From contig NZ_JABMKZ010000046.1 in the NCBI RefSeq assembly GCF_013204855.1, positions 1 to 60,661 of the forward strand: a DNA stretch of 60,661 bases, read 5' to 3'. Of this stretch, positions 41,406 to 50,115 are shown in pieces. The stretch's first letter is position 1, and the number at the start of each line of letters is the position of its first letter. This DNA comes from Paenibacillus alba (GTDB lineage Bacteria > Bacillota > Bacilli > Paenibacillales > NBRC-103111). A program made the translations under genes and the position numbers. The notes under the pieces are model-generated. The model saw only the letters and a list, made by a program, of their open reading frames with translations. It was not told where the DNA came from and ran no database searches.

Positions 41406-42704
41406 ATGTCCAAGATTACTTTTCTAGGTGCCGGAAGTACAGTTTTTGCAAAAAACGTGCTGGGTGATTGCTTGCTTACACCCGCGCTGCAAGGCTTTGA
41501 AATCGCTCTCTTTGATATCGATCACGAGCGTCTGCAGGATTCCGCCAACATGCTGAATAACATCAAAAAAACGGGCGGAAGCACATCCACCGTGAAGGCG
41601 TATACAGATCGGAAGGAAGCGCTGCGCGGAGCCAAATATGTGGTCAACGCGATTCAAGTAGGTGGCTATGATCCATGTACGATTACAGATTTTGAGATTC
41701 CTAAGAAATATGGTTTGCGTCAAACGATTGCGGATACTGTCGGTATTGGCGGTATCTTCCGTAACCTCCGTACCATTCCAGTCATGCTGGATTTTGCAGC
41801 GGATATTCGTGAGGTATGCCCTGATGCCTTGTTCCTCAATTACACGAATCCGATGGCGGTCTTGACGAATGTTATGAATACTTACGGCGGTGTTCGAACT
41901 GTCGGCTTATGTCACAGTGTACAGGTATGTATTCCAGAGCTGTTCAAAAGCTTAGGCATGGAAAAAGAAGGCGTCAAAGCGAAAATTGCCGGCATTAATC
42001 ATATGGCTTGGCTTTTGGAAGTGACGAAGGATGGCGTCGATCTGTACCCGGAAATTAAGAAGCGGGCGGCGGAGAAGCAGAAAGAGAAGCACCCCGATAT
42101 GGTTCGCTTTGAAATGATGCTGAAATTCGGCCATTATATTACGGAATCTTCCGAGCACAATGCCGAGTATCATCCGTACTTCATCAAACGCAATTACCCG
42201 GAGCTGGTTGACCGCTTCAACATTCCGTTAGATGAATACCCGCGCCGCTGTATCGAACAAATCAGCAGATGGAAGCAAATGCGCGAGGATCTCGTGAACG
42301 ATACGAACTTGAAGCACGAGCGTTCCCATGAATATGCATCCTACATTTTCGAAGCGATTGAGACGGACAATCCGTACAAAATCGGCGGCAACGTCATGAA
42401 TACCGGTCTAATCACCAATTTGCCGCGCGAAGCTTGCGTCGAAGTGCCTTGCTTGGTAGACCGCAACGGAGTTACGCCTACCTATGTCGGCGATCTGCCG
42501 CCGCAGCTTGCAGCGCTCAACCGGACGAACATCAATACGCAGCTGTTGACGATCGAAGCTGCCATTACAGGAAAACGCGAGCATATCTACCACGCGGCTA
42601 TGCTAGATCCACACACAGCAGCCGAGCTGTCGATGGACGACATCGTCGCGATGTGTGATGACTTAATCGAAGCACACGGCAAATGGCTGCCGGAATATCA
42701 CTAG
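41406..42704 (+). CDS. melA: Alpha-galactosidase, glycoside hydrolase family 4
   Basis: 432 residues. GH4 enzymes cleave alpha-galactosides such as melibiose by an NAD+ and metal-dependent redox mechanism in the cytoplasm. The NAD-binding N-terminus is ITFLGAGSTVFAKNV. The metal motif GLCHSVQ and the following GINHMAW are those of the MelA branch, and NYTNPMA is conserved. GGAGGAGA precedes the ATG. Regulated by the divergent AraC protein, by inference. No transporter lies next to it. Confidence 0.93.
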   Translation: MSKITFLGAGSTVFAKNVLGDCLLTPALQGFEIALFDIDHERLQDSANMLNNIKKTGGSTSTVKAYTDRKEALRGAKYVVNAIQVGGYDPCTITDFEIPKKYGLRQTIADTVGIGGIFRNLRTIPVMLDFAADIREVCPDALFLNYTNPMAVLTNVMNTYGGVRTVGLCHSVQVCIPELFKSLGMEKEGVKAKIAGINHMAWLLEVTKDGVDLYPEIKKRAAEKQKEKHPDMVRFEMMLKFGHYITESSEHNAEYHPYFIKRNYPELVDRFNIPLDEYPRRCIEQISRWKQMREDLVNDTNLKHERSHEYASYIFEAIETDNPYKIGGNVMNTGLITNLPREACVEVPCLVDRNGVTPTYVGDLPPQLAALNRTNINTQLLTIEAAITGKREHIYHAAMLDPHTAAELSMDDIVAMCDDLIEAHGKWLPEYH

Positions 42705-42724
42705 GTTTGTAGTGGCTTAATGAC

Positions 42725-42755
42725 GACTATGATGGAATATCATAGTCTTTTTTTT
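42725..42755 (+). terminator. Terminator after melA
   Basis: GACTATGAT / ATCATAGTC hairpin with a run of eight T. Confidence 0.9.
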
Positions 42756-42864
42756 GTTTGAGAGGCTGAAAAACAGCCTTACAAGCTCCAAAAGGTAGCG
42801 GATTCCCGCGCATCCCCAGAGAGCCTGCCAAGGCAGCGCTCATTGGCATACAGAATCACAAACA

Positions 42865-42907
42865 AAAGAAGCCATGACGTATAAGAAACATACGTATGGC
42901 TTCTTTA
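42865..42907 (-). terminator. Terminator of the minus-strand small gene
   Basis: AAGAAGCCAT..ACGTAT / ATACGT..ATGGCTTCTT, immediately past the stop of the gene at 42909. Confidence 0.8.
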
Positions 42908-42908
42908 T

Positions 42909-43226
42909 TTACCCGCCGAATGCGTCGCGAAACGCATGATTTAGTGTTTCGAGCTCCACGTTCCAAAGGGGGGCAATGTCAGGGCCGACCTGTTCATCGA
43001 ACCAGTCGGAGAGTGCCTTGCGATTGCTGCCGTGCTCGACGATGAAGGGAAGGTTCAGCATGACCTTTTTCACATAGAGTTCTTCGGCAGCTTTGATTTG
43101 TTCTGGCGATATCCAAACTTTCAAGCGTTTGACGGTACGATACAATTCCTTGCTGCAAGCTCTGCGAATACCGCGTGCGCTGGGGAATTGCTGTTTATGT
43201 TTTTCACTCGGCTTGTTGTTGACCAT
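42909..43226 (-). CDS. Conserved small protein of Bacillales
   Basis: 105-109 residues, soluble and charged. The stretches RGIRRACSKELYRTVKRLKVWI and WNVELETLNHAFRDAFGG match a conserved small protein often labelled, without clear support, as dehydrogenase in Paenibacillus. No cofactor motif is present. GAGGGAG lies upstream; GTG 43238 and ATG 43226 are both possible starts. Confidence 0.7.
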   Translation of the reverse strand: MVNNKPSEKHKQQFPSARGIRRACSKELYRTVKRLKVWISPEQIKAAEELYVKKVMLNLPFIVEHGSNRKALSDWFDEQVGPDIAPLWNVELETLNHAFRDAFGG

Positions 43227-43373
43227 GACTGTATCCACACTCCCTCTATGCTATTTGTATGCATAGAGGGGGCAGTAGGCCACTAGAGACAAGTACCTAT
43301 GACGCCCAAGTTCACATGATTTTGGTCCCAAATACGTCATGAGAGTCATAAATTTGAGCGGAGTCCACATCTA

Positions 43374-44753
43374 TTACAATTGCGGAAGATGGATCACAAA
43401 CGTCGTCCCTTTGCCGAATTCGCTCTGCGCCTCGACGCTTCCATGGTGAAGCTGGATGATTTTCTGCGCGATCGATAAGCCTAAGCCGCTGCCGGAGCTA
43501 GCCCGATTTCTTGCTTTGTCGGCTTTGTAGAAACGATCAAAAATATGCGGCAATTCAACCTCCGGAATGCCAATTCCCGTGTCGCTGATGCGAATGATAA
43601 TTTCGGAGAGCTGCTCCTGGAGCTCGATTCGCAGCGTATCTCCGTGCTGCGAAAATTTGATGCCATTCGTGATGAAGTTCAGCCACACTTGGTGGAGCAG
43701 CTGGGCGTCAGCTGTAATCATCACTTCCGAAAGCTCAAGTTCAATTGCGATGTCCTTCTCCGTCCATTGCCATTCGGTGAGGATGAGAATCTGGCGGATC
43801 TGCTCGTCCAACCGATACGCGCTCCGTTTGATGACATGATTTTCTTTATCCAGCGAGGCTAATGTTAATAGTTGTTTGCTTAAGGAGGACATGCGCTTGC
43901 TTTCTTCTAAAATAATTTGAAGATAGCGTTCCTTCTCTTCCTCGGAAGTGCTTTTATCCAGTATCGACTGCGTAAAACCTTGGATGGACGTTAAGGGGGA
44001 CTGAATTTCATGGGAAACATTGCCCACAAATTCCTGCCGCATGTTATCGAGTTGTTTCAGCGATTGCGCCATAAAGGTGAAATCTCGGGCTAGTTCGCCA
44101 ATCTCATCCTGCCGCGTAACGTCCATCTTAATCTCGTAATGGCCCTTGACGATCCGTTTGGTAGCTTCGGTTAATTTCTTAACGGGCTTAACAATATACT
44201 GCGAGAAAATAATAATGAGTAGGATACTGAATAGGAAGGTAAGACCTAGAAGGAAGGCCATGAGGACGCGAACGCCTCCGATCTGCTGCTCCAAATTCGG
44301 ACGGACGAAGAGCGCATAGGGCTTGCCCTTCATTTGAATCGGCACACCGATACTGTTGCGAAGACTATTTTCAAAGAACCCGGTCACCATCAGAAAATGG
44401 CGTTCCTGCAGCATGCCGCGGTACGTTTGTCCAGCGATGACCTGTCGAATTTGTTCAGGATCCATCTGGGTATGCTTGAACGGAGTCCCGTAGAAGACGC
44501 CTTCCATCTGATCGTTAACGGTATATAATTGAAACCCCATATTGGCAATATGCGTGAAGTAAGCAGCGGGCTCAAGATCAGGCACTTGCTCGTATAAGGT
44601 ACGGATTTCACTAGTAATCGTCCAGATTTGTTCTTCGTTTTGATCTCTTAATTTGGCCGCATAATAGCCATTGGAGAGCAGGAGAGCGAGCAGGCTGCTG
44701 ACCATAGCGATGATAATAAACGTAACTACGATGCGAGTATAGAGTGTCTTCAA
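43374..44753 (-). CDS. Sensor histidine kinase (HssS-like)
   Basis: 459 residues. Membrane helix 8-28, extracytoplasmic sensor 30-160, second helix 163-185, HAMP 186-238, HisKA with phospho-acceptor His248 in GNVSHEIQSPL, and HATPase_c with N box WLNFITNGIKFS, the DTGIGIPE and SGSGLGLS motifs. The layout and sequence resemble HssS, the haem-stress sensor, but no hrtAB exporter genes lie nearby, so the signal is not certain. It overlaps the response regulator by 4 bp. Confidence 0.9.
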   Translation of the reverse strand: MKTLYTRIVVTFIIIAMVSSLLALLLSNGYYAAKLRDQNEEQIWTITSEIRTLYEQVPDLEPAAYFTHIANMGFQLYTVNDQMEGVFYGTPFKHTQMDPEQIRQVIAGQTYRGMLQERHFLMVTGFFENSLRNSIGVPIQMKGKPYALFVRPNLEQQIGGVRVLMAFLLGLTFLFSILLIIIFSQYIVKPVKKLTEATKRIVKGHYEIKMDVTRQDEIGELARDFTFMAQSLKQLDNMRQEFVGNVSHEIQSPLTSIQGFTQSILDKSTSEEEKERYLQIILEESKRMSSLSKQLLTLASLDKENHVIKRSAYRLDEQIRQILILTEWQWTEKDIAIELELSEVMITADAQLLHQVWLNFITNGIKFSQHGDTLRIELQEQLSEIIIRISDTGIGIPEVELPHIFDRFYKADKARNRASSGSGLGLSIAQKIIQLHHGSVEAQSEFGKGTTFVIHLPQL

Positions 44754-45430
44754 ACTTCATTCACCTCAAGCTTGTAGCCGATTCCCCTCACCGTTGTGAT
44801 GACGAAATCCTGCGAAATCTCGTAAAATCGTTCCCGCAAACGCTTGATATGAACATCAATTGTCCGATTGTCGCCTTCATAGTCTGTGCCCCAAAGCATT
44901 TGGATCAGCTGCTCACGGGTGAAGATGCGTCCAGGATGACTGGCCAATTGAGCGAGTAACTGAAACTCTTTCAGCGGCAAAAGGAGGGATTCATCGCCGA
45001 CGGTCACCTCATAGCTATTGCGATTAATGATTGTATGATTCAGTGTGATCACTTCGGATGATACAAGCTGATAGCGGCGCAATAAAGCCCTCGCCCGGAA
45101 CAACAATTCTTTGGGTTCAAAGGGTTTCACCATGTAGTCGTCTGTGCCTGATTGGAAGCCCTTTTCCTTATCTTCAAGCTCCCCTTTGGCGGTTAAAAGA
45201 ATGACGGGAATATCATAATGCTCGCGGATTTCGGAACAAAGATCCAAGCCATTTTTCAGCGGCATCATCACATCGACAACAGCCAAATGAATCTGCTCAG
45301 CGTTCAAGATTTTGGAGGCTTGTTCCCCGTCGCCAGCTTCAAATACGGTATAGCCTTCCTTGGAAAATAAGAAACGGAGTAATTCGCGAATATGCGCATC
45401 GTCATCGACGACCAGAATATGTGTTTTCAA
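44750..45430 (-). CDS. OmpR-family response regulator (HssR-like)
   Basis: 226 residues. Receiver domain 1-120 with acidic pair LVVDDD, phospho-acceptor Asp53 in VVDVMMP, the Thr/Lys in LLTAKG and MVKPFEPKEL. The C-terminal winged helix domain is at about 130-222 (EFQLLAQLASHPGRIFTREQL, then DVHIKRLRERF and TVRGIGYKL). Resembles HssR. Cotranscribed with the kinase downstream. Confidence 0.92.
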   Translation of the reverse strand: MKTHILVVDDDAHIRELLRFLFSKEGYTVFEAGDGEQASKILNAEQIHLAVVDVMMPLKNGLDLCSEIREHYDIPVILLTAKGELEDKEKGFQSGTDDYMVKPFEPKELLFRARALLRRYQLVSSEVITLNHTIINRNSYEVTVGDESLLLPLKEFQLLAQLASHPGRIFTREQLIQMLWGTDYEGDNRTIDVHIKRLRERFYEISQDFVITTVRGIGYKLEVNEV

Positions 45431-45483
45431 GCGGCATGCACCTCATTTCAAAAAATCAGTGAACTTGGCAACAGTGTAAACGA

Positions 45484-45563
45484 AAAAAGACCTTATTGCC
45501 ACTTCTGATTCCAAAACGCAGGAGAGGGTCTCCGGGTTTGGGTATCAGGCCGCAGATAAGGTC
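45484..45563 (-). terminator. Large branched terminator
   Basis: On the minus strand GACCTTAT (near 45556-45563) pairs with ATAAGGTC (45489-45496) around a 59-bp interior that has further pairing (CTGAT/ATCAG and CCAAA/TTTGG), ending in a T run (AAAAAA at 45484-45489 on plus). It follows the cupredoxin gene. Confidence 0.65.
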
Positions 45564-45572
45564 ACGGGAACG

Positions 45573-46019
45573 TTAGTCCACCACGATATAGCCGATCATC
45601 GGACCGCCGTGGGCGACATCCGCATGAGTCATACAAATGAGCCGGTACGTTCCTTCCTGATTGGCCGTAAAATGGACAACCGTCTCCTTCCCTTTCTGGA
45701 CTTCTCCGCTAATGTTCAAGCCTTCGATGAGAAAAGGATGGCTCTCTCCGTTAACGCCGTAGATGCTGAGCTTGATTTTCTCGCCTTTGCGGACGATGAC
45801 AGTGCCTGGATCCCAACGATAGGCTTCGATTGTTTTGCCTTCTTTGGTCGTCGATTTGAATTCACCAACAACGAGTTGGATGGTTCTTTCCGATGCGGAA
45901 TCTGCAAGTGTCGGCATGATGCTATCGCGGCTTATATACAGCCATCCGCCGAAGATAACGAGCAGCGCTGCGGCCGCCAGATAGAAATGCTTACGCTTAA
46001 TAATCCAAACTCGTGACAT
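45573..46019 (-). CDS. Membrane-anchored cupredoxin
   Basis: 148 residues. A single N-terminal membrane helix (12-29) and one extracytoplasmic cupredoxin domain. Likely copper ligands are His in GESHPF, then Cys and His in LICMTH. Extra His and Met follow in VAHGGPM. It may carry electrons or bind copper at the cell surface. Lies between the HssRS-like pair and the HPP membrane protein. Confidence 0.82.
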   Translation of the reverse strand: MSRVWIIKRKHFYLAAAALLVIFGGWLYISRDSIMPTLADSASERTIQLVVGEFKSTTKEGKTIEAYRWDPGTVIVRKGEKIKLSIYGVNGESHPFLIEGLNISGEVQKGKETVVHFTANQEGTYRLICMTHADVAHGGPMIGYIVVD

Positions 46020-46089
46020 AGGGCTCCGCCTCCTGTATCTACCTACTTGTACATCTTATGCGGAAGCTTGTCAGCGCATGCGTAATCTG

Positions 46090-46566
46090 TTACCACCAGC
46101 TCGTGGGGTAACGGGTTTGGGTTGCCCTGTGGTAGGCCAGGGCAACGAGCACGAGCAGTACAGCACCGAGCAGCACCGGCGTGAGCAGGAAGCCCCAGCC
46201 CGCGCCGGTGAGCATCACGAGCAGCGGGTCGGCGCCGGCGGGCGGATGCAGCGTGCGTGTCAGCTGCATGAGCGTGATGGCGACGCCGACGGCCAGCGCG
46301 AGGCTCCACGCGTGGACGCCGAAGGCGGCGAGGGCGCTGAGCCCGATGAGCGTGCTCAGTACGTGGCCGCCGATAAGGCTGCGCGGCTGCGCAAGCGGGC
46401 TCTGCGGGAGCGCGAAGGCGATGACGCAGGAGGCGCCCAGCGGCGCCATGAGCAGCGAAGCATGAGCGGCATCGCCGATGAGGCTGCAGAGCAAGATGGC
46501 AAGGAAGCCACCGATGCCGGGGATGAGCACAGCGAATGGTTTGCGGAAGGAATCAGGGATATTCAT
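46090..46566 (-). CDS. HPP-family membrane protein
   Basis: 158 residues with four or five membrane helices and the signature TLHPPAGADPLL. MAPLGASCVIAFALPQSPLAQPRS is the other conserved stretch. HPP proteins have been linked to nitrite transport in plastids and cyanobacteria; the role here is not known. ATG 46566 has AGAGGAG ten bases upstream. The gene is clearly richer in GC than its neighbours. Divergent from a LysR gene. Confidence 0.88.
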   Translation of the reverse strand: MNIPDSFRKPFAVLIPGIGGFLAILLCSLIGDAAHASLLMAPLGASCVIAFALPQSPLAQPRSLIGGHVLSTLIGLSALAAFGVHAWSLALAVGVAITLMQLTRTLHPPAGADPLLVMLTGAGWGFLLTPVLLGAVLLVLVALAYHRATQTRYPTSWW

Positions 46567-46688
46567 ACAGGTTGCACTCCTCTTTTCGAATGTTAACTCA
46601 GATGGTATCATGAGAAATAGCATTTGAATAACGAATGATTACGATAGGTGACATTTGTTAATGCGATGGGTTAGAGGGAGGGATTAGG

Positions 46689-47600
46689 GTGCTGGATCAG
46701 TTGGACGGACGCAGCATGAAAACGTTCATCACCGTGATGGAGGAGAAGAGCTTTAGCAAGGCAGCTCTCAAGCTTGGCTATGTGCAATCAACGGTGACGA
46801 TGCATATCCATCAACTAGAGCAAACGATGGGCCAGCCTTTGTTTCGGCGGTTGCCTCGCGGAGTTGAATTAACGGCAGCGGGTAGAGAAGTAGCGCCATA
46901 TGCGTATCGGTATCTACAGCTTGGCGAGTCGCTTCAAGATAAATTAAGCGGGTTGAGCGAGCCTAAAGGCGTGGTTCGCCTGCGAGCGCTCGAGTCGTTC
47001 TGTGTGCCGCTTTTGCCGCGGCTGCTGCCCTCCTTTTTTGAACAATACCCGTTAATTCAGCTGCAGCTCGAAAATGGCTTTCAACGGGATATTACGCAGG
47101 ATGTGTCAGCTTACCGCATTGACCTTGGCATTGTTCCGCGAGACCCGGAAACACGCCATATCACGTTTATCCCGTTAATCCGGGACGAATTGATCTGGGT
47201 GGGAGCGCCGGCCTTAGTACAGCGCATTGAGCTGGAAGGCTGGGAGTCAGTAGCGAATACGCAAGTCATCGGGTTCGGAGGCCGCTGCATTTATCAGACG
47301 ATGGCCTCGCTATTCATGGCAGACAAAGGGCAAGCGCTGTTTTCGGCGTTGGAATTTGAAAGCTCCGCGATGATTAAACAGACCTTGATGGTTGGGATGG
47401 GACTTTCCTTAATGCCGTTAACGGCTGTTGCTGATGAACTGCAAGCAGGCAAGCTTATGCGAGTAACGCAGGAACAAGGGATTCCCTTGGAGCACGGTCT
47501 CATATATCGATCAGGCAAGGAATTAAGTCCACCGGCGCAAGCTTGCAAAGAGTACCTGGTTTCCTTCTTTTCCGCGCTTAATGAGCGTGTAAGTGGTTGA
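46689..47600 (+). CDS. LysR-family transcriptional regulator
   Basis: 303 residues. Winged helix at 4-65 (FSKAALKLGYVQSTVTMHIHQLEQ) and a periplasmic-binding-protein-like effector domain from about 92. GTG start following GGGAGGGATTAGG. Divergent from the HPP gene, which is its likely target. Confidence 0.9.
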   Translation: MLDQLDGRSMKTFITVMEEKSFSKAALKLGYVQSTVTMHIHQLEQTMGQPLFRRLPRGVELTAAGREVAPYAYRYLQLGESLQDKLSGLSEPKGVVRLRALESFCVPLLPRLLPSFFEQYPLIQLQLENGFQRDITQDVSAYRIDLGIVPRDPETRHITFIPLIRDELIWVGAPALVQRIELEGWESVANTQVIGFGGRCIYQTMASLFMADKGQALFSALEFESSAMIKQTLMVGMGLSLMPLTAVADELQAGKLMRVTQEQGIPLEHGLIYRSGKELSPPAQACKEYLVSFFSALNERVSG

Positions 47601-47672
47601 TGAGAGCTTGTCTGTGATAGAATGATGGTAGATTTAGAGACGGAACATTACTGTGGGAAAGAGGGTTCGTGG

Positions 47673-48272
47673 ATGGGTGAATTGATTCATAATGTTTTGC
47701 TTTACTTGGAGGGCCTCGGGTACTGGGGGATTTTCCTCGGACTCATGCTGGAGGTCATTCCCAACGAACTGCTGTTAGCCTATGCAGGTTATCTGGTATC
47801 CAAGGGAGATATCAACTTTTTTGGCGCTATTGTTTGCGCTGTTGTCGGTGGAACGCTGGCCCAGATTGTGCTCTATTGGATTGGACGTTATGGCGGCAGA
47901 CCTTTCTTGGAGAAGTACGGCAAATATTTGCTAATTAGCAAACATCATATTGATGTGGCCGAGAATTGGTTCAATCGCTATGGAACCGGTATGATTTTTA
48001 CAGCGAGATTCATTCCGATTGTTCGTCATGCGATTTCGCTTCCTGGTGGAATGGCCAAAATGCCGCTTGGTAAGTTTACACTTTACACAGCACTTGCGTT
48101 AATTCCTTATTCTTTTCTTTACGTCTTCTTAGGAATGAAGCTCAAAGATAATTGGGAAACGATTGATCAAATCGCAGGGCCTTATATTAAACCCTTAATT
48201 ATTGCGGCTATTATTTTAACCCTCTTATATGTAGGTTATCAATTTTACATAAAAAGAAAAGGCAAAGCATAG
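47673..48272 (+). CDS. DedA-family membrane protein
   Basis: 199 residues with five or six membrane helices and the DedA motifs: GLMLEVIPNELLLAYAGYL, GGTLAQIVLYWIGRYGGRPFLEKYG, and the FTARFIPIVRHAISLPGGMAKM loop with conserved Arg and Pro. Members include lipid scramblases or flippases for C55-phosphate or phospholipids; which this is cannot be said. AAGAGGG lies about eight bases before ATG 47673. Confidence 0.9.
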   Translation: MGELIHNVLLYLEGLGYWGIFLGLMLEVIPNELLLAYAGYLVSKGDINFFGAIVCAVVGGTLAQIVLYWIGRYGGRPFLEKYGKYLLISKHHIDVAENWFNRYGTGMIFTARFIPIVRHAISLPGGMAKMPLGKFTLYTALALIPYSFLYVFLGMKLKDNWETIDQIAGPYIKPLIIAAIILTLLYVGYQFYIKRKGKA

Positions 48273-48350
48273 ACTTCTTCTATTTGGCGCATTCAGTTCT
48301 ATTTGTTACAATAAAAGGGAAGAAACACGATTATAGGAGGATGGGTAGCG

Positions 48351-48917
48351 ATGAGTACGAATCTGGCAAGCAAATTGCGCACTGGCTTAAAGCCACAGCA
48401 GTTCATTGATGGCATGGAAAAAAATAAAGAGCAATTTTTGGCTTATTATAATGGATTTGAGTGGGATAACGAGGAAGATAAGGAATATTTCGATTCCTTG
48501 AATAATCGTGATGATCTGCGCTGCCTGATTATTGCTGCAGAATGGTGCGGCGACGTTGTTCGCAACGTGCCTGTCGTATTCAAGGCGCTGGAGAACAGCG
48601 GCGTACCTACAGAAGTATTGATTATCGAGCAAAACTACGACGTCATTGACCAATTCCTGACAGGCGGCGGCCGCGCGATTCCGATCGTCGTGTTCACAGA
48701 TACAGGCGGTTTCGTTCTTGGTCACTGGGGACCACGTCCAGCCAACGTACAAGCGGTTATGAACCAATTCAAAAAAGAAAATCCAGATCGTGAAGCTGCT
48801 GATTATAACGAAAAAATTCAAGTCGCCAGAGCCGAAATGGGCCGTCAATATGGCGAAGGTAACGGCTACCATGCGGTTATCGTGAAAGAACTTCGTACAT
48901 TAATCGAGTCGTTCTAA
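48351..48917 (+). CDS. Thioredoxin-like protein with a single active-site Cys
   Basis: 188 residues, thioredoxin fold in the middle (LIIAAEWCGDVVRNVPVVFK). Only the first Cys of the CxxC motif is present (WCGDV), as in the Thioredoxin_9 family, so classic dithiol exchange is not possible. The cis-Pro loop is RAIPIVVFTD. ATAGGAGGATGG precedes the ATG. Ten bases before the MBL-fold gene; the two are probably one operon and may act on the same thiol compound. Confidence 0.85.
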   Translation: MSTNLASKLRTGLKPQQFIDGMEKNKEQFLAYYNGFEWDNEEDKEYFDSLNNRDDLRCLIIAAEWCGDVVRNVPVVFKALENSGVPTEVLIIEQNYDVIDQFLTGGGRAIPIVVFTDTGGFVLGHWGPRPANVQAVMNQFKKENPDREAADYNEKIQVARAEMGRQYGEGNGYHAVIVKELRTLIESF

Positions 48918-48926
48918 GGTGAATAT

Positions 48927-49550
48927 ATGATTAACATTGAATCTTTTGTTCTGGGTCCTGTCGGTACGAATGCGTATTTATTATCGGATCCGGAAACGAA
49001 ACAGGGCATCATCATTGATCCCGGTATGAATCCGAAGTCACTGATCAAAAAAATCGCTGATTTGGATATTGTCGCTATACTGCTTACGCATGCTCATTTT
49101 GACCACATTGGCGGTGTGGATGAGATTCGTAAGCTGAAACGCTGTCCCGTTTATATTCATGATCTGGAAGCCGATTGGCTGACGAATCCGAAGAAAAACG
49201 GCTCCGCCCGCTGGCCTGATCTTGGCGTGCTGATTGAAACAGATCCAGCAGAATTCGCGCTGGACGAAGGTCAAACGCTTGAATTTCTAGGCATTCAGCT
49301 TAAGGTGTTTCATACTCCCGGCCATTCGCCGGGAAGTGTGAGCTTCCTGTACGACAAGCATTTGTTCGGCGGCGATGTGCTGTTCAAACTGTCGGTAGGT
49401 CGGACGGATCTGCCTGGCGGGGACAACAACACGCTTCTTGATTCCATTCAAGATAAGCTGTTCGCACTCGATGACGATGTCATTGTGTACCCCGGACATG
49501 GCGCCAAAACAACGATTGGTTTCGAGCGCGAGAACAATCCTTATGTGTAA
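48927..49550 (+). CDS. MBL-fold metallohydrolase (glyoxalase II-like)
   Basis: 207 residues. The metal motif is THAHFDHIGG, with the other ligands His in TPGHSPGS, Asp in FGGDVLF and His in YPGHG. Similar to YqgX-type small glyoxalase II-like or persulfide dioxygenase-like proteins. Pairing with a thioredoxin-like protein suggests a thiol ester or low-molecular-weight thiol substrate, which is an inference. Confidence 0.9.
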   Translation: MINIESFVLGPVGTNAYLLSDPETKQGIIIDPGMNPKSLIKKIADLDIVAILLTHAHFDHIGGVDEIRKLKRCPVYIHDLEADWLTNPKKNGSARWPDLGVLIETDPAEFALDEGQTLEFLGIQLKVFHTPGHSPGSVSFLYDKHLFGGDVLFKLSVGRTDLPGGDNNTLLDSIQDKLFALDDDVIVYPGHGAKTTIGFERENNPYV

Positions 49551-49555
49551 GGAAT

Positions 49556-49585
49556 GACTGCCCCTGAGGGGGCGGTCTTTTTTTT
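49556..49585 (+). terminator. Terminator after the MBL-fold gene
   Basis: GACTGCCCC / GGGGCGGTC with a three- or four-base loop and eight T. Confidence 0.92.
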
Positions 49586-49655
49586 GTGTGTTGGGTTGGG
49601 TGGCCAAACCAAATCCGACTGACATTGAACAGAAGGAGGGAACTATTTTGAGGGA

Positions 49656-49833
49656 GGGAACTGCGTTCCCTTATTCTTCATCCAAACAACCTTTTGGCTA
49701 GTCAGACGGAACTATGGTACGCTAATTTGTCTATTTTGGAGGAATTTTACCCAAGAGAGGTGGAATAAGGGATCCTACTTCCCTTTGAGCTCCAAATATC
49801 CGATTCTGAGTCAAATAGAGGAACACAGTTCCT
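49656..49833. repeat. Spaced-palindrome element, locus D (four GGAAC units)
   Basis: Four 15-bp units start at 49656, 49707, 49769 and 49819 (steps 51, 62 and 50): GGGAACTGCGTTCCC, CGGAACTATGGTACG, GGGATCCTACTTCCC and AGGAACACAGTTCCT. The arms differ from those of loci A-C, but the spacing is the same. A possible extra unit GGAAG-N7-CTTCC lies at 49873-49889. No gene is seen between 49590 and 50100. Confidence 0.82.
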
Positions 49834-50115
49834 TTTCGTAAGGATGTTTGCGCGCAGAAGCGAATCCGCTCTGGAAGTCTCCGCCTTCCACCTGTTTTCC
49901 CGACTGGTTGAAGAGGGTAAGCTCGTTCGCCCATGACATCTAACCATTTTTGGATGAACTGGGTGTTTACCGTGTTCACGGTAGGTGCTCCCCCATAGAC
50001 TGATGTTGTAAGCTATTCACCCAACAAAAACAATAAATGACTGAAAGCAAAGCAAATGAAATCAGATGCTCGGTCCAAAAAAATCTTCCGAAAACCCCCA
50101 GGAGGTGCTCTTTCA

